This document shows, piece after piece, positions 33,692-40,364 of a stretch of 40,364 nucleotides of DNA (its first letter is position 1; every line of letters begins with the position of its first letter). Below the pieces are notes generated by a model. It was given only the letters and a program-made list of their open reading frames with translations, had not been told where the DNA came from and did not search any database. The stretch spans positions 1-40,364 of the forward strand of contig JAIXTH010000296.1 in assembly GCA_027484265.1 (NCBI GenBank), written 5' to 3'. Made by a program: the position numbers and the translations under genes. The stretch comes from Alphaproteobacteria bacterium. Lineage in GTDB: Bacteria; Pseudomonadota; Alphaproteobacteria; Caulobacterales; Aquidulcibacteraceae.

Positions 33692-35767
33692 TCATCGGGC
33701 GGTGCTCCGGTCCAGAGCCCGGAAGCGGATCGCGGTGCCGCCGCCCGCCGCCAGCTGCAGCGTCAGGGACTGGCCAGCCTGCACCGTCACGGTCTCTATG
33801 GTGATGACGGTCGGGTTGGTGTCGAAGTGCGCCCCGGGGCCGTCGCGATAGATCTGCGCCTCGTAGCGGCGGGCCGGGTCGAGGAAGTCCAGCCGCACCT
33901 CGAGCGTGCGGGCACTCTCGTCGGTGATGGCGCCCAGATACCAGTCGGCCGAGTTGCGGTCCTGCCGGGCGATCACGGCATAATCGCCCACCTCGCCCGC
34001 CAGCGGGCGGGTGTCTTCCCAGTCGGTGGGCACGTCGCGAATGAACCGGAACGGCGCCGGATTGGCCTCGTAGTGCTCCACGAGGTCGGCTGCCATCTGG
34101 ATCGGGGAATAGATCACCACATAGAGCGCCAGCTGCTTGGCAAGGGTGGTGTTGACCTGCCGCCCGGCCTGCGTCGGCTTCAGGGCGAAGATGCCGGGGG
34201 TGAAGTCCATCGGCCCGGACAGCATCCGGGTGAAGACCAGATTGGCCTCGTGTTCCGGCGGATTGGTGGGACTGCCCCAGGCATTGTACTCCTGCCCGCG
34301 GGCGCCCTCGCGCGAGACCCAGTTGGGATAGGTGCGGCGCAGGCCCGTGTCCTTGATCGGCTCGTGCGGATTGATTGCGATCCGGCGGCGGGCAGCCTCC
34401 TGCACCACCAGCAGATGGTGACGGGCCGCCAGCTGGCTGTCGTGCCAGCCACGCACGAACGTGCCGTCGGGCAGGCGGAAGCGGGCCTGGCCTGCGTCGG
34501 CCACATAGCCGGTCTTGATCGAATCCACCCCGAGCCTTGCATAGAGGTCCAGCGCCGGACCCAGCTGCGCCTCATAGCCCGCCACATCGCCGCCGGTCTC
34601 GTGGTGCCCCACCAGCCGCACCCCCTTGGAGGCCGCATAGGCGGCCAGGCCCTCGAGGTCGAAATCCTCATAGGGGGTGACGAAGTCGAACACCGCCTCG
34701 CCGCCCCACCACTGACCTTCCCAGCCCCTGTTCCAGCCTTCCACCAGAACGCCGCGGATGCCGTTGGCGGCGGCAAAGTCGATGTAGCGGCGCACATTGG
34801 CATTGGTGGCGCCGTGGCGCGGCCCCGGTGCCCAGGTCCAGCGATCCAGATGCATGCCCCACCAGATGCCGACATATGTGTGCGGGACCACCCAGCTGAC
34901 GTCCCCCAGCGCATTGGGCTCGTTGAGGTGCAAGGTGATGTCGGCGGCCGTGATCAGTCCCGGTGCATCCGGCGCCATCAGCACCGTGCGCCACGGCGTG
35001 CTGAACGGGGCGGACCGCACCACCTTGGGGCCGGTGGGCGAGGGCGACAGGCTGGCCCGGAACAGCGTCCCTTCCACCCGGCGCAGCCACATGGCGGAAT
35101 AGTCCACCAGCGCCGCCTCGTGCAGCGCGAGGTGCAGGCCGCTGTCGAGCTTCAGGGTGATGGGCGTATGCGCCTGTCCGACTTCCGCAATCGGGGTGCG
35201 GCGGTAGAGATACTCGTACCGGTTCCACTCGCCCGCCGGGATCCACCAGGCCGTTCCGGCCTCCGCGACAGCAAACTCGGTCAGCTCCTCCTGGATCCGC
35301 AGCTCCTTCAGGCGCGGCTGGTCCGGGAACTCGTAGCGGAAGCCGAGGCCATCGGCGAACAGCCGGAACACGACGTCGAACCGGCGCCCATCGGGGCCGC
35401 CCTCTGCGAAGGTGACCCGCAGCTCCTCGTGCCGGTCGCGCATCGCGCGCCGCTCGCCCCAGGGCTGCTCCCAGCGGGTGTCGCGGCTGGTGCGGGCGGC
35501 GGCCACCACCGACAGGCCCCGCTCCAGCTTGGTCTGGTCGGCCAGGATGAAGCCGAGGCGCGAGGGGGCGATCACGGGGCTGCCATTCCAGCTGGCAGAC
35601 CAGACCGGAGATCCACCTTCGGTTCCAACGCGCAGCTCGATATGGCCGTCAGGACCGCGCAGGGTCTCGAATCGCTCCTGCGCCAGGGCAGGTGCCACCC
35701 CCGCCAGCAGCGCCGACAGGCCCAGAATCAGCCCGAACAGCCCGAAAATGATGGTTCTGCACCGCAT
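33692..35767 (-). CDS. Exported GH97 glycoside hydrolase (SusB-like alpha-glucosidase)
   Basis: 691 residues, the usual GH97 length, from ATG 35767 behind GAGAGGG. Signal peptide RTIIFGLFGLILGLSALLAG ends at ALAQ (about residue 30). The N-terminal beta-sandwich starts with GPDGHIELRV. The TIM barrel carries WWGMHLDRWTWAPGPRHGAT, GHHETGGD (Glu390), VDSIKTGYVAD, NPHEPIKDTGLRRTYPNW (Glu469) and REGARGQEYNAW (Glu487, Glu493). The HEP form follows the inverting SusB type, in which Glu residues bind calcium and act in catalysis. It would release glucose or galactose from oligosaccharides in the periplasm. The open frame runs on to 39109, but this is antisense to the next gene. Confidence 0.93.
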   Translation of the reverse strand: MRCRTIIFGLFGLILGLSALLAGVAPALAQERFETLRGPDGHIELRVGTEGGSPVWSASWNGSPVIAPSRLGFILADQTKLERGLSVVAAARTSRDTRWEQPWGERRAMRDRHEELRVTFAEGGPDGRRFDVVFRLFADGLGFRYEFPDQPRLKELRIQEELTEFAVAEAGTAWWIPAGEWNRYEYLYRRTPIAEVGQAHTPITLKLDSGLHLALHEAALVDYSAMWLRRVEGTLFRASLSPSPTGPKVVRSAPFSTPWRTVLMAPDAPGLITAADITLHLNEPNALGDVSWVVPHTYVGIWWGMHLDRWTWAPGPRHGATNANVRRYIDFAAANGIRGVLVEGWNRGWEGQWWGGEAVFDFVTPYEDFDLEGLAAYAASKGVRLVGHHETGGDVAGYEAQLGPALDLYARLGVDSIKTGYVADAGQARFRLPDGTFVRGWHDSQLAARHHLLVVQEAARRRIAINPHEPIKDTGLRRTYPNWVSREGARGQEYNAWGSPTNPPEHEANLVFTRMLSGPMDFTPGIFALKPTQAGRQVNTTLAKQLALYVVIYSPIQMAADLVEHYEANPAPFRFIRDVPTDWEDTRPLAGEVGDYAVIARQDRNSADWYLGAITDESARTLEVRLDFLDPARRYEAQIYRDGPGAHFDTNPTVITIETVTVQAGQSLTLQLAAGGGTAIRFRALDRSTAR

Positions 35768-36205
35768 GACCCGCCCTCTCTCAGGCTGTATTGAACGGTG
35801 TCGGCAGCGGGTCTGGCAAGGGCCGCGCACATTGTGCCAGCCGGCCGGCCAGCTGCCCGAAGCCATGTCCTGATGTGATCGATCTGGCGTTGCCGAACGG
35901 CAACACCCTAAAAACCTCATAAAAACAGAGAAAGTCCGCTCACGCACCCGTGACAGTTGTGTGAAAGAATTCGCTGTGCGGCATTGCCAGCTCTTCACGT
36001 TCCTGCAATGTAGCTTTCCTACACGCAGCTGATGCGTGCCATGCGGGGCAACCTGTGGGCTGCATCCAGCTGTGGGCTGGAAGGCGGGGTGATCCTGCCG
36101 GCACGGCTCGGTAGCGCAAGGTGGTCCGTTACAGGCGGGTCGGGCTTGCGGGGGAAAAGAGGGCAGGGGTCGCCAAGAACCCCGGTCCATTGGGAGGTAC
36201 ATCGC
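35768..36205. promoter_or_regulatory. 438-base divergent control region of GH97 and TonB receptor 2
   Basis: No gene seen. Several perfect dyads stand out: GTTGCCG-AA-CGGCAAC (35889-35904), TCACG-CACC-CGTGA (35940-35953) and TGTAG-CTTTC-CTACA (36009-36023). A 10-bp direct repeat CTGTGGGCTG occurs at 36053-36062 and 36070-36079. The segment around 35905-35930 is A-rich (CCCTAAAAACCTCATAAAAA), as expected near promoters. A GGGAGG at 36192-36197 is the ribosome binding site for the receptor. The dyads are candidate operators for a sugar-responsive regulator; no regulator gene is in the window. Confidence 0.5.
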
Positions 36206-38998
36206 ATGCATACTCGGGATCTGTCCCGGAGCGCGTCGTCGCGCGCCCGCCTTCACATGCTCGCAGGCGCTGCCAGCGGTCTGGCGCTTGCCGTAGCCAT
36301 TGCGGGCCCGGCCTCGGCGCAGGACGCCCAGACCGGCTCGACCAGCACGGCCGAAGAGGAAGTGGTTGTCGTCACCGGCATCCGCGCCTCGCTGCGCAAC
36401 TCGGTCAACGTCAAGCGCAACCTCGATGTGGTCGCCGAAGTGGTTTCGGCGGAAGACATCGGCAAGCTGCCGGACATCTCGATCGCCGAATCGATCGCCC
36501 GTCTGCCGGGCCTCGCCGCCGAGCGCGTGGACGGCCGTGCCGCCCGGATCTCGGTGCGCGGCCTCGGTCCCGACTTCACCACCACGCTGCTCAATGGCCG
36601 CGAGCAGGTGTCGACCAATGACAGCCGCGGCGTCGAGTTCGACCAGTATCCGTCGGAACTCCTCAGCGGCGTGAACATCTACAAGACCACCCGTGCCGAC
36701 CTGTCGGCCCAGGGCATCGCCGGCACCGCCGACCTGCGCACCATCCGCCCGCTGAGCTCGCGCCCTGTGGCCGTGGTCTCGGCCCGCGTGCAGTGGAACT
36801 CGCTGGGCGAAGTCATGCCGGACGTGGACGAGTACGGCTACCGGCTGACCGCGGCCTGGTCCGACCGGTTCATGGACGACACGCTGGGCCTGGCCTTCGG
36901 CGTTGCCTACATGAACTCGCCGAGCGTGACGAACCGCACCGAGGCCTATGACACCCAGACCACCAATGCCCGGATCGCGAACGCTGCTGGCGTGACCCAG
37001 CCGGGCGGCCTCGGCGCGAACGTGTTCTCGCCCGGCGGCCTCAAGGTGCTGGCCTCCTCGACCGTGATCGAGCGCCTCGGCTTCATGGGTGTGATGGAGT
37101 GGCGTCCGACCGACCGGTTCTCGGTGCTGGTCGATGCGTACTACTCGACCTTCCAGCTCGAGCAGAACAACCGCGGCGTCGAGATCAATCTCGGCCAGGG
37201 CGTGAACGGCGGCTGGGTTCCCGGCACCGTGCGTACCACTGATCGCTATGTGACCCAGGGCACGTTCTTCGCCCGCTATGCGGTGCGGAACATCTTCAAC
37301 GGCAACGAAGCGGATGTGTCGGCCCTCGGCGTGAAGGCCGAGTACGAGCTGTCGGACCGGACCACGATCTCGTTCGACGCAGCCTATTCGGGCGCCGACC
37401 GCGAGACCGTGTTCATCGAGACCCAGCCCTGCGTGGGCGCGGGCTGCACCGGGACCGGCGCGCAGATCAACTACAGCCTCAACAGCGAAGGTGCGATCCG
37501 CCTCGGCATCAACGAGAACCTGAACGACCCGGCCCGCTTCCTGCTGGCCGACCCTTACGGCTGGGGTGCCCAGGGCTTCATCAAGTTCCCGTCGATCAAC
37601 GAAGAGCTGATCACCCTGCGCTTCGATGTCAGCCATGACCTCGAGGGCGGCGGTGTCGACAACATCTCGTTCGGCGTGATCCGGTCGGATCGCCGCAAGG
37701 AGCGGGTGTTCCGCGAAGGCTTCCTGCGCACGGCGAACGCCACCACCCCGATCACCCCGTCGGCGATCGTCGGCTCGGTGGATCTCGGGTTCGGCGGCCT
37801 TGGCAACGCGATTGCCTTCAGCCCGCGTGCCCTGATCGGCAATGGTCTGCGCCAGGAAATCGCCACTGACTGGTGGGCCGTCCTCAAGGACTGGAACGTC
37901 GATGAAGTGGTGACCACGGTCTACTTCAAGGCCGACATCGACACCGAGTTCGCCGGCATCCCGACCACCGGCAACTTCGGCCTGCAGTATATCCACACCG
38001 AGCAATCGTCGGACGGTCTGTTCGGCGCCTACTTCCTGGCCAATGGCGGCCGCGATGGTGGCACCGAGGCGCGCCAGGCCGGCGTGTCCTATGGCGAGCT
38101 GCTGCCCAGCCTGAACCTGAACTTCGAGGTGGCGGAAGACTTCTATGTCCGGGTTGGTGCCTCGCGGGTTCTGTCGCGTCCGCCGATGAACGACATGCGG
38201 ATCACCCGGGAAATCAACTTCAACCCGGACCGCATCGACTCGACCGACCCGTTCCGTTCGCCCTACACCGGCGACGGCGGCAACCCGTTCCTGCGGCCCA
38301 CGATCTCGCGCAACTTCGACATCTCGTTCGAGCGCTATTTCGGCCAGGGCGGCAACGTGGTTCTGGCGCTGTGGCAGAAGAACCTCGAGACCTACCTGCG
38401 TCCGGGCGGCGACCGGTTCTTCATCGACCTGTCGGGCTATCCGTCGCCGGCATGGCTCGGCCGCGAGCCGCTGATCCGTACCGCCTATGTGACCACGCCG
38501 GGCAATGCCGAAGGCGGTGAGCTGAAGGGGATCGAATTCTCCTTCAACGTGCCGCTGGAAGTGCTCAGCCCCGCGCTGGAAGGCTTCGGCATCTATGGCA
38601 ACTTCGCCCAGAACTGGAGCAACGTCGAGTTTGCCGACAGCCGCGCCGGTGACACCGAGCTCCCCGGCCTGTCCAAGCAGACCGCGGCCTTCGGTGCCTA
38701 TTACGAGCGCGGTGGCTTCCAGGTCCGCCTGAACGCCCGCTATCGCTCGTCGTTCCTGCAGGAGATCGTGGCCTTCGATGCCAATATCGAACGCCGCGTC
38801 ACCGACCCGGAAACGATCATCGACGCACAGATCGGCTATGAGTTCCAGTCCGGTCCGCTGGAAGGGCTCTCGATCCAGCTGCAGGGTCTGAACCTCGGCG
38901 AGGAGCCGTGGGTGACCTATTACGAGAACCCGTACCGGGGTCTGAACTACGACGAATACGGCACCACCTGGATGCTGGGCGTCTCCTACAAGTTCTGA
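36206..38998 (+). CDS. TonB-dependent outer-membrane receptor 2
   Basis: 930 residues from ATG 36206, eight bases after GGGAGG; the frame is open further upstream but lacks a signal peptide there. Signal peptide ends at PASAQ (about residue 39). A TonB-box-like EEEVVVVTGIRASL is followed by the plug (AEDIGKLPDISIAESIARLPG, ISVRGLGPDFTTTLLNGRE), typical of the Xanthomonas-Caulobacter carbohydrate-type receptors. The barrel ends in LGVSYKF. Facing the GH97 gene across a shared control region, it probably imports the oligosaccharide that GH97 hydrolyses; this is inference from position. A strong terminator follows. Confidence 0.94.
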   Translation: MHTRDLSRSASSRARLHMLAGAASGLALAVAIAGPASAQDAQTGSTSTAEEEVVVVTGIRASLRNSVNVKRNLDVVAEVVSAEDIGKLPDISIAESIARLPGLAAERVDGRAARISVRGLGPDFTTTLLNGREQVSTNDSRGVEFDQYPSELLSGVNIYKTTRADLSAQGIAGTADLRTIRPLSSRPVAVVSARVQWNSLGEVMPDVDEYGYRLTAAWSDRFMDDTLGLAFGVAYMNSPSVTNRTEAYDTQTTNARIANAAGVTQPGGLGANVFSPGGLKVLASSTVIERLGFMGVMEWRPTDRFSVLVDAYYSTFQLEQNNRGVEINLGQGVNGGWVPGTVRTTDRYVTQGTFFARYAVRNIFNGNEADVSALGVKAEYELSDRTTISFDAAYSGADRETVFIETQPCVGAGCTGTGAQINYSLNSEGAIRLGINENLNDPARFLLADPYGWGAQGFIKFPSINEELITLRFDVSHDLEGGGVDNISFGVIRSDRRKERVFREGFLRTANATTPITPSAIVGSVDLGFGGLGNAIAFSPRALIGNGLRQEIATDWWAVLKDWNVDEVVTTVYFKADIDTEFAGIPTTGNFGLQYIHTEQSSDGLFGAYFLANGGRDGGTEARQAGVSYGELLPSLNLNFEVAEDFYVRVGASRVLSRPPMNDMRITREINFNPDRIDSTDPFRSPYTGDGGNPFLRPTISRNFDISFERYFGQGGNVVLALWQKNLETYLRPGGDRFFIDLSGYPSPAWLGREPLIRTAYVTTPGNAEGGELKGIEFSFNVPLEVLSPALEGFGIYGNFAQNWSNVEFADSRAGDTELPGLSKQTAAFGAYYERGGFQVRLNARYRSSFLQEIVAFDANIERRVTDPETIIDAQIGYEFQSGPLEGLSIQLQGLNLGEEPWVTYYENPYRGLNYDEYGTTWMLGVSYKF

Positions 38999-39025
38999 TC
39001 CGGCCCGGACCAGATCAACATTCGG

Positions 39026-39060
39026 GCCCCCGCCAGACCACTGGCGGGGGCTCTGTCTTG
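39026..39060 (+). terminator. Rho-independent terminator after TonB receptor 2
   Basis: A perfect 11-bp stem GCCCCCGCCAG (39026-39036) / CTGGCGGGGGC (39041-39051) with an ACCA loop, followed by TCTGTCTTG. The stem is very GC-rich and the tail moderately T-rich. It lies 28 bases after the receptor stop and before the halogenase gene, so the latter needs read-through or its own promoter. Confidence 0.8.
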
Positions 39061-39126
39061 TGACTTGCCAAACAGACCTTCTCGGCGTCAAACAGAGCCA
39101 AGAGAACATCGTTGGGAGCGACCTCA

Positions 39127-40364
39127 GTGAGCCATCAACCCATCAACCGGATCGTGATTGTTGGCGGCGGAACCGCTGGCTGGATGGCCGCCGCGATCAT
39201 GTCGCAGGCGTTCCAGGGCCGTCTGTCGATCGAGCTGGTGGAATCCGAGGAGATCGGCACCGTCGGCGTCGGCGAGGCCACGATCCCGCAGATCGCGATG
39301 TTCAACGAGTATCTCAAGTTCGACGAACACGACTTCATCGCCCGCACCAACGGCTCGATGAAGCTGGGCATCGAGTTCGTGAACTGGGGCCAGCTGGGCG
39401 ACCGCTACATCCACACCTTCGGCCACATCGGCCAGGACAAGGACCTGATCGGCTTCCATCACTACTGGCTGCGCGCCCGCACGCTCGGGCTCAAGAACAG
39501 CATGTGGGACTATTCGATCCACGCCTATGCCTCGAATGCCAACAAGTTCGAACGGCTGCGCAATTACGGCAACCAGTCCCAGATGGGCTATGCCTATCAC
39601 TTCGATGCCGCGCTCTATGCCCGCTTCCTGCGCGACTATGCCGAGCAGCGCGGCGTGCGGCGCACCGAGGGCAAGATCAAGGACGTGCATGTCCATGGCG
39701 AGAGCGGGCACGTCACCCATGTCACCCTGGAAAGCGGCCGCGACGTGGAAGGCGAGCTGTTCCTCGACTGCTCGGGCTTCCGCGGCCTGTTGATCGAAGG
39801 TGCGCTCAAGACCGGCTACGAGAACTGGAGCCATCTGCTGCCGTGCGACCGCGCCCTGGCGGTGCCCTGCGAGAGCGTCAGCCCGCTCACCCCCTTCACC
39901 CGCTCCACCGCCCGCAAGGCCGGCTGGCAATGGCGCATCCCGCTGCAGCACCGGATCGGCAACGGCCATGTCTATTGCTCGAGCTTCATCTCCGACGACG
40001 AGGCGGCCTCGGTCCTGATGGCCAATCTCGATGGCAAGCCGCTGGCCGATCCCAAGCAGCTGAAGTTCGTCACCGGCAAGCGCAAGAAGGCGTGGAACAA
40101 GAATGTGGTGTCGCTGGGCCTGGCGTCCGGCTTCCTCGAGCCGCTGGAAAGCACCTCGATCCACCTGATCCAGTCGGGCCTCGCGCGGCTGATGCAGCTG
40201 TTCCCCAACAAGGACTTCAACCCGGCCGACATCGACCAGTTCAACACCGAGACCGATGTCGAATACGAGATGATCCGCGACTTCCTGGTGCTCCACTATC
40301 ACCTGAACCAGCGCACCGATTCCGAGTTCTGGATTCACTGCCGGGAGATGCCGGTGCCCGAGAC
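39127..40364 (+). CDS. FAD-dependent halogenase ('tryptophan 7-halogenase' family), 5' part
   Basis: Partial: 412 residues before the window edge. Start GTG 39127 with GGGAG at 39114-39118. FAD-binding motif IVGGGTAGWMAA (about residues 11-22), candidate catalytic lysine Lys79 in SMKLGIEF, halogenase motif GWQWRIP (266-272, the W-x-W-x-I-P signature that disfavours monooxygenation), and the PLESTS segment with Glu341. These match PrnA-type enzymes that use FADH2, oxygen and halide to make hypohalous acid. Relatives next to TonB receptors in Caulobacter and Brevundimonas accept indoles (BrvH) but their natural substrates are unresolved. Downstream genes are outside the window. Confidence 0.92.
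   Translation, partial: MSHQPINRIVIVGGGTAGWMAAAIMSQAFQGRLSIELVESEEIGTVGVGEATIPQIAMFNEYLKFDEHDFIARTNGSMKLGIEFVNWGQLGDRYIHTFGHIGQDKDLIGFHHYWLRARTLGLKNSMWDYSIHAYASNANKFERLRNYGNQSQMGYAYHFDAALYARFLRDYAEQRGVRRTEGKIKDVHVHGESGHVTHVTLESGRDVEGELFLDCSGFRGLLIEGALKTGYENWSHLLPCDRALAVPCESVSPLTPFTRSTARKAGWQWRIPLQHRIGNGHVYCSSFISDDEAASVLMANLDGKPLADPKQLKFVTGKRKKAWNKNVVSLGLASGFLEPLESTSIHLIQSGLARLMQLFPNKDFNPADIDQFNTETDVEYEMIRDFLVLHYHLNQRTDSEFWIHCREMPVPE

Noticed and set aside
35768-36205. tRNA or small RNA gene in the longest non-coding stretch
   Set aside because: No cloverleaf-like arrangement or CCA end seen; the dyads are too short and separate to form a known RNA fold.
35768-39109. Upstream extension of the GH97 frame (1805 codons in total) across TonB receptor 2 on the minus strand
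   Set aside because: It is a stop-free antisense frame caused by GC-rich codon use in the receptor gene. The GH97 signal peptide and ribosome binding site at 35767 mark the true start, and the receptor translation is strongly family-like.

Overview
The window is GC-rich chromosomal DNA from an alphaproteobacterium, most likely of the Caulobacterales / Maricaulales / Hyphomonadaceae type. I infer this from an intact Rhodobacter-type gene transfer agent (GTA) cluster, two TonB-dependent receptors of the Xanthomonas-Caulobacter style, a GAF-containing EI-Ntr (ptsP), a GH97 glucosidase and a FAD-dependent 'tryptophan halogenase' beside a TonB receptor. No single marker fixes the genus. No tRNA, rRNA, CRISPR array, insertion sequence or integrase was seen.

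Layout. 1-1387: the 3' part of zapE faces pgl (6-phosphogluconolactonase), with a hairpin filling the gap between their stop codons. 1388-14329: a GTA structural cluster, all on the + strand and mostly joined by ATGA/GTGA overlaps. In order it encodes large terminase, portal, a small membrane/coiled-coil protein, prohead protease, major capsid, head-tail adaptor, tail terminator, tail tube, two tail-assembly chaperones, a short tape measure, distal tail protein, hub, NlpC/P60 peptidase and the giant TIM-barrel fibre protein. No small terminase and no 'stopper' (gp7) are recognisable. 14330-17693: ptsP and a RodZ-like HTH/transmembrane protein. 17790-18822: a minus-strand pair, a TrmN6-like methyltransferase and a DUF2007 protein. 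18958-23770: a polyprenyl diphosphate synthase meets, end to end with no gap, a minus-strand operon of a secreted TPR protein, ispE and a MraY/WecA-type sugar-phosphate transferase. All but the TPR protein concern making or using polyprenyl carriers. 23867-28489: a nitronate monooxygenase-like protein, an HSL-family esterase, a second secreted TPR protein that resembles the first at its C-terminus, and a small VOC-fold protein.

28534-40364: an outer-membrane and periplasmic nutrient region. It holds a Tat-type exported esterase, TonB receptor 1, a predicted lipoprotein tyrosine phosphatase of the LipA/MptpB type, a secreted GH97 glycosidase, TonB receptor 2 and the start of a FAD halogenase cut by the window edge. 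GH97 and TonB receptor 2 diverge from a 438-base regulatory region with several dyads. I read this as an uptake locus for an alpha-glucan or glycoside, with tailoring or detoxifying enzymes; the substrate is not visible from the sequence.

The main points for a second look are: a 9-bp inverted repeat that covers the terminase ribosome binding site at the head of the GTA operon; the halogenase inside a glycan-type TonB locus; the phosphatase with Asn in place of the usual His before its catalytic Cys; the possible loss of one candidate base in the GH97 enzyme; and the pair of related TPR proteins.
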